Assembly: GCA_021647315.1 (NCBI GenBank)
Contig: JAKIUY010000012.1
Coordinates: 1-63,585 of the forward strand
DNA from: Victivallaceae bacterium
GTDB lineage: Bacteria > Verrucomicrobiota > Lentisphaeria > Victivallales > Victivallaceae
DNA length: 63,585 nt
Direction of reading: 5' to 3'
Part shown: piece by piece, positions 26,218 through 34,725 of the stretch
Layout of the letters: each line of letters opens with the position of its first letter
How positions within the stretch are numbered: position 1 is the first letter of the stretch
Position numbers and translations under genes: made by a program
The notes under the pieces: model-generated
What the model saw: only the letters and a program-made list of their open reading frames with translations
What the model was told of the DNA's origin: nothing
Database searches by the model: none

Positions 26218-27396
26218 TTATGATATATTTCCATTGACTAAACGTCGACTGAAGTCGAGCATTTTACTATATGCTTCCTGTGGAGTGCGTTCTTTCTCAA
26301 GCAGAGCATGACACTGGTAAAGAAACCGTGTATCTTTGTAATTCATTATCTGGCTAAAATCATTCCACCAGAATTGAGCTACTTCCTCACCGGTTTCAAG
26401 TGGATCACGTAGACTGCCCGGATAGTTTGGTGCAACAGAGTTTTCAACTCCGCCAACAACTAAAACAGCCCGGTTATCCACAATCGGCGCGGCAATAGAC
26501 AGTGGCTCATGGGTGTTGATCGCAACAATTCCCTTAGTTGATGCCACGTTCTCTAGATTATGTTTGATCCCCCCACAGCTATGAAGTGATACTGCTCCAA
26601 ATTCTTCGGCAATTATTTCATTGTATGGTTTGCCAAACTCAGCATAAAGTTCCGGGTCAAGCACTGCCATCAAATCATCAGACATAAAAACTCCTTTCGG
26701 TATCCACCATTCGAATTGACTCAACGGCCAGTCCGTAATCATTTCTTTTTTAATCATGTAAAGACTAGTAATCAAAGTATCAGTAATCATGCGCATTAGC
26801 TGGTGGATTTTGGCTGAATTATCCATCATCATATATATTAAATTAGTGTAATCAATCAATATTGAAGCAAAATTTACTGGACTTTGCAGATCAATTGACT
26901 TGACAGGAATTTTATCACCGACTTTTTCTGCAAAATAACGCATTTGTTTCAATCCTTTATGAAACATCTCTCCTTTACTGATATCCGGCTTCAGGGAATC
27001 AATCTGTGAAATATTATCAATAATGGGATGAGGATACGGAGGACGGTTATTGAACCATTCATTTTTACCGCCGAAAAATTCATTGAACCACCCCATAGCC
27101 CCGCTCATCGGTTCAAGGGCAAATACAGTATCACCTTGAAACTCTAATGAAACTCTTTTCTCATAAGACTTCAGTTGTTCCTGTAAAGCTAATTCGTCAT
27201 CAAAGAAACGTTTATTATATTCTTCAACTGTTGCGGAAACTTTACGTTGATTATCAGTTTCGAGTTTATTCTTGACATTATTATAAGGAGTGAATTCAAA
27301 GGGCGTGTACTCAAGGGGGCGCCATTCGTATAAATCACTCAGATTTTTTTTAATCTTTGCGACTTGTTTCGAGTTCTGAATTTTGATGTTTTTCAT
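26218..27396 (-). CDS. UroD-fold protein, methyltransferase-like (paralog 2)
   Basis: A 392-residue member of the UroD/methyltransferase superfamily, longer than its neighbours because of an N-terminal extension of about 60 residues (NLSDLYEWRPLEYTPFEFTP). The zinc-type motif LHSCGGIKHNLENV near residue 285 keeps H-x-C-G, and a late YQCHALLEKERTPQEAY cysteine could be the third ligand, as in MtaA. It is the second most divergent paralog of the window. The gene is 7 bases from the small secreted protein upstream and 16 bases from the dehydrogenase downstream. Corrinoid or pterin-dependent methyl transfer is inferred; no corrinoid-binding protein with D-x-H-x-x-G is present in the window. Confidence 0.78.
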   Translation of the reverse strand: MKNIKIQNSKQVAKIKKNLSDLYEWRPLEYTPFEFTPYNNVKNKLETDNQRKVSATVEEYNKRFFDDELALQEQLKSYEKRVSLEFQGDTVFALEPMSGAMGWFNEFFGGKNEWFNNRPPYPHPIIDNISQIDSLKPDISKGEMFHKGLKQMRYFAEKVGDKIPVKSIDLQSPVNFASILIDYTNLIYMMMDNSAKIHQLMRMITDTLITSLYMIKKEMITDWPLSQFEWWIPKGVFMSDDLMAVLDPELYAEFGKPYNEIIAEEFGAVSLHSCGGIKHNLENVASTKGIVAINTHEPLSIAAPIVDNRAVLVVGGVENSVAPNYPGSLRDPLETGEEVAQFWWNDFSQIMNYKDTRFLYQCHALLEKERTPQEAYSKMLDFSRRLVNGNIS

Positions 27397-27403
27397 TGTT
27401 CTG

Positions 27404-27982
27404 TTATTCTTTCATATTAACAGTAAGGTTATCTAGGTCACAATCGCCTTTTACGCCTAAAGCCAACATGGATAACTTATCATCCCCGTATTCAGATATC
27501 ACTACTGAAAACTTCTGCCATTTATCACTAAGAGTAATTTTTTTAATAAGTTTTGAAGTGATATATTTAGTTTTTTCCACTTTATACAGGTAAGTATAAA
27601 CATATAATTTGTTGTTTCCGGTTGGAGCTTTCGCATAAAATGTTACATCATATTTAAATTCTCCAGGCAGTTTTACGTTTGGATAAACATGTGTGTCTGT
27701 TGCTTTTTTGATTTGCAGATATTTTTCCCCATCCGGTGCATCTTTAGCATCAACAAGCGTAATCTCACCTTTATGAGAGGCATTGTTAATTACCCATATC
27801 TTTGTCCAATCAGCTTTTTTGAAGTTTAAAGTAAATCCTTTTTTCAGGAGCATATCATAGCCCAGGCAACTTCCTTTTTCTTCAAAAGACCCATTTTCAA
27901 TTAAATTATCAGCACTAAGAACTGTCGCGATTACAGCAACAACAACAACAACTGTTAAACTACATTTAATGATTTTTTTCAT
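27404..27982 (-). CDS. Small secreted CBM4/9-like beta-sandwich protein
   Basis: A 192-residue exported protein. The signal peptide MKKIIKCSLTVVVVVAVIA is followed by a likely cleavage after LSA. The mature part begins DNLIENGSFEEKG, the typical start of CBM4/CBM9-like jelly-roll modules. The body (YLQIKKATD, KYDVTFYAKAP, SDKWQKFSVVIS, DLDNLTVNM) follows the strand pattern of those modules, including the aromatic W-Q-K-F strand. It probably binds extracellular glycan. It resembles the three modules of the beta-helix protein at 20386 and lies in the same operon, with gaps of 7 and 15 bases to its neighbours. Confidence 0.75.
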   Translation of the reverse strand: MKKIIKCSLTVVVVVAVIATVLSADNLIENGSFEEKGSCLGYDMLLKKGFTLNFKKADWTKIWVINNASHKGEITLVDAKDAPDGEKYLQIKKATDTHVYPNVKLPGEFKYDVTFYAKAPTGNNKLYVYTYLYKVEKTKYITSKLIKKITLSDKWQKFSVVISEYGDDKLSMLALGVKGDCDLDNLTVNMKE

Positions 27983-27997
27983 TGCTTTTCCTTTTGT

Positions 27998-30900
27998 TTA
28001 AAGATTGTATTTTATACTATCTCCGGCCGGAATGGTTACGGAGAAGGATTTACCGCCGAATACCGGGGTATTCTTCGGAGAATATACTTTTGTTTTAATT
28101 GTTTTGCCTGTCGGATTATGAATTTCCAGGAATGGCTTTTTACCTTTAGCCTGTCCGTCCTTGACCAGAGTCATTTTTATAGCAGGGTTTTCAGCGACAA
28201 AAACATTTCCGATCCAGATGTCGTTTGCTTTAGCAATTGATTCCTGCAAAATTGCTGTTCCTTTAACTACTGGAACGAAATTAAACCATGGGTGCATGGA
28301 TGAATATATTGCCGCGCAGCCGTTATCCTCTATTCCACTTATCTTCATCGGCATGTCAATAACTGTTTCTGCTGGTCCGGCGGTGAATTTAACTTCATTA
28401 GCATCAGCCTTGATACTTAAGAATATTTCCGCACTAAGCAGTTTTCCTGTTTTAACATCCAGTGGATAGCCCTTAGTGCCGCCGTCAAGATTATAGTTTT
28501 TAACCAGTTCCTGAAGCTGTTTGGCATTATCAGTCGGATCAGTCAGGATAGCGGCAATATAGCGATATTTTATGACTTGACCTCTTTTAATCTTTTGACC
28601 GTGTTTCCCGAGCCCTACATATACTAAACCGGGCCAGTGAAAACTGTAGGTCAATGTCTGATTATGTGGAGTCATAAACCCTATATAACCAATAGGTGAA
28701 TTCATTACCGCCAGATAGCCGCCGGGTTTTACTACACCAGAATAGCTTTTCGGCTCTCTATCAACTTTTATTTCAATACTTATGCGGTCACGTTCGAGGT
28801 CGTCGACTACCAGTTTGTTAAAACGTTTTCCAGGCTCAAATGGCGTGTTTAATTTTAATATTTTAATTGGCACACTACCATTAAGAGTAACATCCTTCTT
28901 GAATTTGAATTCACCTTCATGCAAAATAAAGGAACCCTTAAATTTTTCCAATCCTTCACGCAAACGGCGATAATTCCAGATTGTGAAGAAATCAGCATTA
29001 TCACGAAAAGCGTACATGGAATCTGTACGTGTAAAGTATTCATTATCCTCGACTTTTCTACTTATAGAAGCGAAAGCCGGCCCGGGACGCTGCGCCGTAT
29101 CACAATGTTCCATTATTTCGTCCATTTTCATTGTTACCATTTGAACATCATGGCTTGCCAGATCTACCCGCATACGGGTTCCTGAGGTGATTCCTTTAAT
29201 GTAAGGCGGGTAAATTCCAACACCTTCAATATTGACCATATTCAAAGGTCTTGGATCAGGAGTTGGACAATCAGCCTGAGCTCGATCCCAGCCCATAATG
29301 GAATATACTTCAGCGTTATGAAATTTTTTAATTATCGGTAGCATCTGGTTGCGATCAGGATGCCAGTACATACCCAATGGACCCAAAATATTCAGGTTAT
29401 CTCCACAGCGATAAAGTCCTTGCTTGTAGCACCATACTCGCTCAACATGTGATGTCGCGGTTTTGCCTTCGCTGTCTGTGACTTCCAGCCATAAGGAATG
29501 TTTGCGGCTATTAGAAAACTCGAGTTCTTTAGTTAGTTTTTTGGCTCCGTTACCAGCAAAATTTCTGAGAACTTCGCCAAATGCGTCAATTACTTTGACA
29601 GATTTGATTCCGGCAGGAGATTCTACAGTGAAACTGCATTTTGCGCGTTGTGCGCCTTTAGTGTACAGCCAGTTGCTTTCCATTTGTCCATTAAACATCT
29701 GCCAGTGGATCTTTATATCTCCATTGGTGATATATTGCTGCGCGGCTCTAGCGTGATGTGCCGGATTACCACGTCGGTTTAGAGTTTTCTTTGTCCATTC
29801 CATATTATTGAAACTGGTAACTCCGGTTTTTACCGATTGCTTAATCTGCGCCGGGGATTTTATCCGATTAAAAGTAATAGGATATACCCAGCGTAAATCG
29901 CGATGCGCAAATTCCATCTGTTCGCTGTTGTCAGCAATCAATTTACTGCCTTCATAAGCTTTCGGGATGATATTATAGAACCACCACATATTTTCAGGAT
30001 ATGAACCATTTTCTCTGAGTTTTTTATAATTAATCAGAGCACTGCCTGATATGCCACAGTTAAACAGGTATGTTCCGGCGTGTTTAATAACTTTCCCATC
30101 CCATTGTTTATAGGTGAATTTACCTTTTTTGAATGTCTTGACAGGCCATTTTATTCTTTCACTCCATGCCACCCAGCGATTACCGACGCCGTCAGTAAAT
30201 TCGACTCCAGGACAAGCATAAAATTTATCATTTGAGATTGTTTTACAGTCAGCAATCAACTTTTTCAATTTAGCTGGTGACAACAATTCAAGCGGCTCTG
30301 AAAATACGATAAATGAAAGTCCGGCAGCTTTGGCGGCTTTGGCGTAATCGGCGACAGAGCCTTTTCCGTCGGTCAGATTTGAATGTAATCCCCATGTACC
30401 CTTGAGAGGTTCTTCAGTTGGTTTCGCAAAAGTTTTTGTATCGATAGAAATACTTTCAGGATATTTGACCCTTTCATGTGAAGGTGCTTTGTATTTGCCA
30501 AACACAGGGCTTTTTATTGCATTAGCCGCAGCCCATTTGACCGCATTAGCGAATAACAGCATTGCATTACTCGGCTTACCCGGTAAACCTTTATATTCAA
30601 CTTGATTTCCCCAGAATTCATTCTTGTAGTTCATTCCAGTGTGAGTTTTTGCAATTGGAATCGCGACGATCCTGCCCTTACCGAGCGCACGTACCGCGAC
30701 TACTGGCGGAGCACTTTTATAAGTACCTGGCTTGGTGGGTTTAAAACGATTGTTAATTCGGTTGTTTTGATAACTTTTAGCGGTTTTTTCCGCGTTGACT
30801 ATAACTTTCCAGTCTTTGGAAAATTTAAAAGCCGGTGTGCCGGGAAAGTTGTTATAACCATGAAGCGGCAGCAGTAAACCTTTGACGCCTTTAGTTACAG

Positions 30901-31450
30901 GATGCGCTTTTATGTTTTTAGTATGTGACAGCGATTTTGATAGATTAAATTTAATTTTTACCATTTGACTGTTTGCCGGATCATGGATGCCTTCGTGCAG
31001 TATCTGAAGACCAAGAGGTTTAAGGCAGTCATTCCAGAAAAGCTCATCTTCATCATTAGGGTATCTGACTGAACTTATTTGAACTATCAAGCCGCCGCCT
31101 TTTTTGACATACATTGCTAAGGCCTTACCTACGGCCTTAGCATTTTTTTTCTCTTGAGCGTCGTATGTATCTATTCCTTCACAGTTTGTCCGTAAAATAA
31201 TTACATGATGTTTCTTTAACTTGGAATAAAGCATCAAGAAATTAACTCTGCCGTGCATTAGTTCCCTCATGTTAAACAGAGCTGGCTCGATCCCCTGTTC
31301 CTGGAAATATCTAGCTTGAGGAGAGTAATTGACAAATTCATGGTTGTACTTTGTTCCATCAATCCGCGTCAAACCCATTTTAATTTCAGCACCATGCATT
31401 ATGAATGTTGCGCATAGAGTCAATGCCAAAGTTAAAAATCTTTTATTCAT
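27998..31450 (-). CDS. Giant secreted protein with GATase-like and degenerate PHP-like regions (paralog A)
   Basis: A 1150-residue exported protein of no family I can name. The signal peptide is MNKRFLTLALTLCATFIMHG. Residues about 25-310 look like a class-I amidotransferase/ThuA-type fold, also seen in GH42 trimerisation domains (VKKGGGLIVQISS, ALGKGRIVAIPI). About 345-440 reads WGLHSNLTDGKGSVADYAK and then AAGLSFIVFSEPLELL, recalling a PHP domain whose metal histidines are mostly lost. The remainder is beta-rich, ending in an Ig-like domain (EIHNPTGKTIKTKVY). It is clearly homologous over its length to the protein at 35930. It is co-transcribed with the small secreted module and UroD-like genes. 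A role on extracellular glycan is inferred from context only. Confidence 0.75.
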   Translation of the reverse strand: MNKRFLTLALTLCATFIMHGAEIKMGLTRIDGTKYNHEFVNYSPQARYFQEQGIEPALFNMRELMHGRVNFLMLYSKLKKHHVIILRTNCEGIDTYDAQEKKNAKAVGKALAMYVKKGGGLIVQISSVRYPNDEDELFWNDCLKPLGLQILHEGIHDPANSQMVKIKFNLSKSLSHTKNIKAHPVTKGVKGLLLPLHGYNNFPGTPAFKFSKDWKVIVNAEKTAKSYQNNRINNRFKPTKPGTYKSAPPVVAVRALGKGRIVAIPIAKTHTGMNYKNEFWGNQVEYKGLPGKPSNAMLLFANAVKWAAANAIKSPVFGKYKAPSHERVKYPESISIDTKTFAKPTEEPLKGTWGLHSNLTDGKGSVADYAKAAKAAGLSFIVFSEPLELLSPAKLKKLIADCKTISNDKFYACPGVEFTDGVGNRWVAWSERIKWPVKTFKKGKFTYKQWDGKVIKHAGTYLFNCGISGSALINYKKLRENGSYPENMWWFYNIIPKAYEGSKLIADNSEQMEFAHRDLRWVYPITFNRIKSPAQIKQSVKTGVTSFNNMEWTKKTLNRRGNPAHHARAAQQYITNGDIKIHWQMFNGQMESNWLYTKGAQRAKCSFTVESPAGIKSVKVIDAFGEVLRNFAGNGAKKLTKELEFSNSRKHSLWLEVTDSEGKTATSHVERVWCYKQGLYRCGDNLNILGPLGMYWHPDRNQMLPIIKKFHNAEVYSIMGWDRAQADCPTPDPRPLNMVNIEGVGIYPPYIKGITSGTRMRVDLASHDVQMVTMKMDEIMEHCDTAQRPGPAFASISRKVEDNEYFTRTDSMYAFRDNADFFTIWNYRRLREGLEKFKGSFILHEGEFKFKKDVTLNGSVPIKILKLNTPFEPGKRFNKLVVDDLERDRISIEIKVDREPKSYSGVVKPGGYLAVMNSPIGYIGFMTPHNQTLTYSFHWPGLVYVGLGKHGQKIKRGQVIKYRYIAAILTDPTDNAKQLQELVKNYNLDGGTKGYPLDVKTGKLLSAEIFLSIKADANEVKFTAGPAETVIDMPMKISGIEDNGCAAIYSSMHPWFNFVPVVKGTAILQESIAKANDIWIGNVFVAENPAIKMTLVKDGQAKGKKPFLEIHNPTGKTIKTKVYSPKNTPVFGGKSFSVTIPAGDSIKYNL

Positions 31451-31483
31451 TATTTTACATTCCTTGCGTAGTTGTAGTAACAG

Positions 31484-31504
31484 CTTCAGGCTGAAAGCCT
31501 GAAG
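31484..31504. repeat. Small hairpin between pseudopilin and giant gene
   Basis: Perfect hairpin CTTCAGGCTGAAAGCCTGAAG in the 78-base gap, preceded by TAGTTGTAGTAACAG. It may attenuate transcription from the pseudopilin gene into the next gene or be a dispersed palindrome. No T-run follows. Confidence 0.45.
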
Positions 31505-31528
31505 TTAGATGAAAATAAATTTAAATTT

Positions 31529-32269
31529 TCATTTCACCCATATTGATGGTGATTTTGCCCAGAATGATGACATGTCAATGTAACTGCTGCCAGATGTATA
31601 AGAATCGCTATAATGTTTCATCAAGTCACTATATGAATAGCCTCTGGCATTGCCGCCGAGTGCGAGCCAGTTAAAACGGTCACTATGACGGTAGTCAAGT
31701 GCTACCCAATAGTTGGCATAGGTAACATTGGGTTGACAGGCCGAAGGAATTCCCAGTGAGTATGGATCTTCCATGTCATATTTTCCAGGTTTAAATCCAA
31801 CTGAATCAGATAGGATCATTACTTTACTGGTGGTTTTTGCCCCGGTAATTTTCCGTCGAAATTTTCCTGGCGGAGCTTGGCGGGTTATGAATTCATTTTG
31901 TCCGTAACTGACACCCTGGGCTGCATCATTTTGGGTAAACCGTCGGTCAGTAGGACATTGAAAAGAATTGGCCGCATTTTTTTTACGGATGGCAAGATCC
32001 ATCTTATTTCCCATGTAAGAAACTAGGCAGGAATACCACCATCCAATTCCGCCACCTTGTCCTGCTTGAAAAGTAGCAGGTAGCCAGTCATCGTAATCGC
32101 TGGTATACATGGCGTACCCTGTTCCCAGCTGTTTGAGATTGTTGACACAGCTGATAGATTTTGCTTTTTCGCGAGCCTGATTTAAGGCGGGCAACAGCAT
32201 TCCTGAAAGTACGGCAATAATAGCTATTACTACGAGCAATTCAATGAGTGTGAAACTTCTTGTTTTCAT
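31529..32269 (-). CDS. Secreted pseudopilin-type protein (type IV prepilin leader)
   Basis: A 246-residue protein with the prepilin N-terminus [18 protein letters not shown], where cleavage is before Phe and the Glu at position 5 is kept, followed by the long hydrophobic helix. The C-terminal [20 protein letters not shown] is a degenerate form of the H-x-G/L-x-x-DG-x-A end motif of the DUF1559-type proteins abundant in Planctomycetes and Lentisphaerae. It is probably exported or assembled through a type II secretion-like system, of which no parts are in the window. The ATG at 32269 is chosen: its GGAGG Shine-Dalgarno is the end of the 74-bp tandem repeat, and upstream in-frame codons are repeat DNA. 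It lies between the regulator and the giant gene. Confidence 0.85.
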   Translation of the reverse strand: MKTRSFTLIELLVVIAIIAVLSGMLLPALNQAREKAKSISCVNNLKQLGTGYAMYTSDYDDWLPATFQAGQGGGIGWWYSCLVSYMGNKMDLAIRKKNAANSFQCPTDRRFTQNDAAQGVSYGQNEFITRQAPPGKFRRKITGAKTTSKVMILSDSVGFKPGKYDMEDPYSLGIPSACQPNVTYANYWVALDYRHSDRFNWLALGGNARGYSYSDLMKHYSDSYTSGSSYIDMSSFWAKSPSIWVK

Positions 32270-32280
32270 TTTCTTCCCTC

Positions 32281-32490
32281 CGGTTGATGTTTTAATTATT
32301 AATGCGAGTTGGGTTATCGTTTGTTTTTTGCTCAGGATCATCTTTACGGCCCTCCGGTTGATGTTTTAATTATTAATGCGAGTTGGGTTATCGTTTGTTT
32401 TTTGCTCAGGATCATCTTTACGGCCCTCCGGTTGATGTTTTAATTATTAATGTGGGTTTGATGTAGGTTATTTTTTGCTCAGGATCGTCT
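32281..32490. repeat. 74-bp tandem repeat derived from a regulator 3' end
   Basis: Two adjacent identical 74-bp units (32281-32354 and 32355-32428) and a diverged third (32429-about 32490) that is the 3' end of the regulator gene. Read on the minus strand, each unit carries the final codons of a LacI-type sensor (DPEQK...LIIKTSTGG, stop). The part encoding STGG doubles as a ribosome binding site (CCGGAGGG). The copies therefore add spaced, non-coding relics between regulator and pseudopilin genes. Confidence 0.85.
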
Positions 32491-33527
32491 TCGAGAGCAA
32501 GTTTCATTGCCAGATTGGCTAATTCATTCCAGTCATATGTAACCGTTGTCAATGGTATTGGACTTAATTCACTCCATGGAGTATTAAAAGCTCCGGTAAC
32601 CGCTAGATCATCAGGGACTTTCAGACCGTTTTTCATTGCGGTTATTACCACTTGCAATGCAGTATAGTCCATGTCACAGACTATTGCTTCAGGAGCATTT
32701 TTGCTTTTTAATACTTCAGCTATCTCCTGACTGTTTACTTCATGGTCGCGATATAATATTTTGTCATAACTTGCGATATTGTATTCACGCAGTGCACGCT
32801 TATAACCGCCTCTGATTTGTGTGGATTGATGGCGATGAATAGTTTCAATATTGATCGCGTGAGGCTCGGGCTTGAAAGTACAGAGCATGATTTTTTTGTA
32901 CCCGCGTGACGCCAGATGAGCGGTTGTCTGAAAAATTGTGGATTCCAGATCAAGCAGGACAGCCCTTTCCGGCATTTTTCCGGCATAATCAATCAAATAG
33001 AGGAATACCGCCCGGACATCTGGATGATTTTCCAAAAACGGATAATGCCAGTAATTGTGTCCAGTCAATATTATACTTTTCAACCCTGAATCAAGAATTG
33101 TACGAATATTTTTTTTGAATTTTTCATCAGGTTCAAGGTCATCCATTTTTTTAAAGTCCATAGCCACAGGCAGGTAACCGCGGCTGATAAGACCGTCACT
33201 GATTGCTGTGGAGACTTCGCTGAATATATGGCCTGAGCTCTGTAGACAAAGCATAATTTGTTTTTCTGCATTATGGACAGGAACGGTATCGCGAATCAAT
33301 GCAATGCTATTGGTTTTGCGCTTAATTAGTTTTCTTTCCTCTAATTCCCGCATAGCTGATTGTATAACTGAGATACTGACCGAGAATTTATCTGCCAGGG
33401 CACGTACTGTCTGAATGCGGGAACCAGGTTTCAGGACTCCGCTATGGATATTTTCAGCAATAGCTTCAGCCACCATAGATGACTTTGTATGTCCTTTAGA
33501 TAAACTCATTGTGCCAAGTTCTGCCAT
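32418..33527 (-). CDS. GntR-type HTH / LacI-type sensor transcriptional regulator
   Basis: A 369-residue regulator. A GntR winged helix spans residues about 15-85 (PGSRIQTVRALADKFSVSIS, then VIQSAMRELEERKLI). A LacI-type sugar-sensor domain follows (IMLCLQSSGHIFSEV start, AHLASRGYKKIMLCTF, EAIVCDMDYTALQVV, PDDLAVTGAFNTPW, ending [11 protein letters not shown]). It heads the left arm and faces the right arm, so it very probably controls both from the shared 183-base region. A good sigma-70 promoter (33567-33595) precedes it. The 3' end was the template for the 74-bp tandem duplication. The ligand is probably a breakdown sugar of the target glycan. Confidence 0.9.
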   Translation of the reverse strand: MAELGTMSLSKGHTKSSMVAEAIAENIHSGVLKPGSRIQTVRALADKFSVSISVIQSAMRELEERKLIKRKTNSIALIRDTVPVHNAEKQIMLCLQSSGHIFSEVSTAISDGLISRGYLPVAMDFKKMDDLEPDEKFKKNIRTILDSGLKSIILTGHNYWHYPFLENHPDVRAVFLYLIDYAGKMPERAVLLDLESTIFQTTAHLASRGYKKIMLCTFKPEPHAINIETIHRHQSTQIRGGYKRALREYNIASYDKILYRDHEVNSQEIAEVLKSKNAPEAIVCDMDYTALQVVITAMKNGLKVPDDLAVTGAFNTPWSELSPIPLTTVTYDWNELANLAMKLALEDDPEQKITYIKPTLIIKTSTGGP

Positions 33528-33566
33528 TGCCTGCCTTTTTTGTATTGTTTATGGTTGATAACAATG

Positions 33567-33595
33567 AATATAATACAAGACGATACAAAAGTCAA
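33567..33595 (-). promoter_or_regulatory. Sigma-70-like promoter of the left arm
   Basis: On the minus strand, TTGACT (33595-33590), a 17-base spacer and TATATT (33572-33567) precede the regulator start by 40 bases. ATACAA repeats within the spacer (ATACAAGACGATACAA) may be regulator half-sites, suggesting autorepression. Confidence 0.65.
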
Positions 33596-33634
33596 TACGC
33601 ATTTTGTTTTTTTTGCAAAAAATTTGCTTTTGAC

Positions 33635-33662
33635 TTGCCTTTGCGGCAAATAACGTTATAAT
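33635..33662 (+). promoter_or_regulatory. Sigma-70-like promoter of the right arm
   Basis: TTGCCT (33635-33640), a 16-base spacer and a perfect TATAAT (33657-33662) lie about 50 bases before the start at 33711. The direct repeat TAATGTATTCTAATGTATC (33660-33678) at the expected start site is a plausible operator. Confidence 0.6.
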
Positions 33663-33710
33663 GTATTCTAATGTATCTTCAGAAGGCAATGTTTAATTTA
33701 TGGAAAGAAA

Positions 33711-34678
33711 ATGTCTAAACTAACACACAGGCAACGAGCTATATTAGCTTTAGAAGGAAAACAGGCGGATTATGTCCCGACTTTTGAATTAGAATTTCAA
33801 TTGACAGAAGAAGCTTTTGGGGAAAAATTCTATGAGGGAGCGGAAAATAACGACCTGTCCGAATCAGACCGACTTGAATTGTGCCGGAAAAACGCGGAGC
33901 TCTATTTGGCAATAGCGGAACGTTATGAGTATTCAATTATCAAAATCGATCATGCTCCATCCAACATTTTCCCACAGCGAGGCCAGGAACTTGTAGCGAC
34001 AATGCGTTTTATCCGGGAAATGGCGCACAAAAAAGGCGAAGATTATTTATTGATTACTCATGGAGATGCGACATTAGCTATTCCGGCAGGAGATAGTTTG
34101 TATGAAATCATAGAATATTTATCTGACGCGCCGGAAAAGTTAAAAGAGAAGGCAGAAATGAATATTTATCAACGCCTTGGGCATTGCCTTTATTATGCGG
34201 AAGCCGGATTTGATGGTTTTGCTTTATGCAGCGATTATGCCTTCAATGCCAATCCGTTCTTTTCGCCCACCCAGTTTGCTGAATTTGTTCAGCCTTATCT
34301 TAAAAGGATTGTGGCTGCTTACCGGAATATGGGAAAATATGTCATCAAACATACTGATGGCAATATCATGCCTATATTAGATATGATAGTTGACTGTGCT
34401 CCACATGCAATTCATTCAATCGACCCGCAGGGCGGAATGGATATTGCTGAAGTAAAAAGGCTTTACGGCTCACAAGTCGCTCTTTGCGGCAATGTAAACT
34501 GCGGTTTGATTGAGACTGGCACCGAAGATGAAGTATTAGCCAGTTGCGAATACGCTATGAAGCATGGAAAGCCGAACGGCGGATACATTTTTCAAGTAGC
34601 AATACTGCCTATAAAGGAATGCCTTTGGACAAATATGAACTGGTAAATAATTATTGGAAGAAACATCGTTACTATTAA
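33711..34678 (+). CDS. UroD-fold protein (paralog 3), frameshifted near its C-terminus
   Basis: UroD-superfamily protein whose frame as it stands ends at 34646 (311 residues, tail QVAILPIKECLWTNMNW). Inserting one T in the run of five at 34588-34592 restores the family's normal ending, GGYIFSSSNTAYKGMPLDKY and onward to NYWKKHRYY, stopping at 34678. The gene is therefore either recently broken or affected by a homopolymer error. The zinc-type motif is altered to KHTDGNIMPIL near residue 211 (H-x-D instead of H-x-C), as in a UroD-like group lacking the cysteine. It is first in the right arm and is preceded by a good promoter. Methyltransferase activity is less certain here than for the other paralogs. 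Confidence 0.8.
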
Positions 34679-34725
34679 TTTAGCTAAAAATATCAATAAA
34701 TTAATCTTTTTAATACAAGAAAAAT

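Noticed and set aside
26218-27396. Reading as housekeeping uroporphyrinogen decarboxylase (hemE)
   Set aside because: It has an H-x-C-G motif, an odd N-terminus and five similar paralogs in the window; no other heme genes are nearby.
28161-28469. Plus-strand open frames inside the giant gene at 27998-31450
   Set aside because: Antisense shadows of a long coding region with signal peptide and a full-length paralog.
32270-32341. 24-residue N-terminal extension of the pseudopilin ([10 protein letters not shown]...)
   Set aside because: It is entirely encoded by the 74-bp tandem repeat derived from a regulator gene, and the GGAGG sequence inside it fits a start at 32269.
32281-32490. Possible CRISPR array from regularly repeated DNA
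   Set aside because: The units are directly adjacent without spacers and correspond to a gene end; no cas genes are present.
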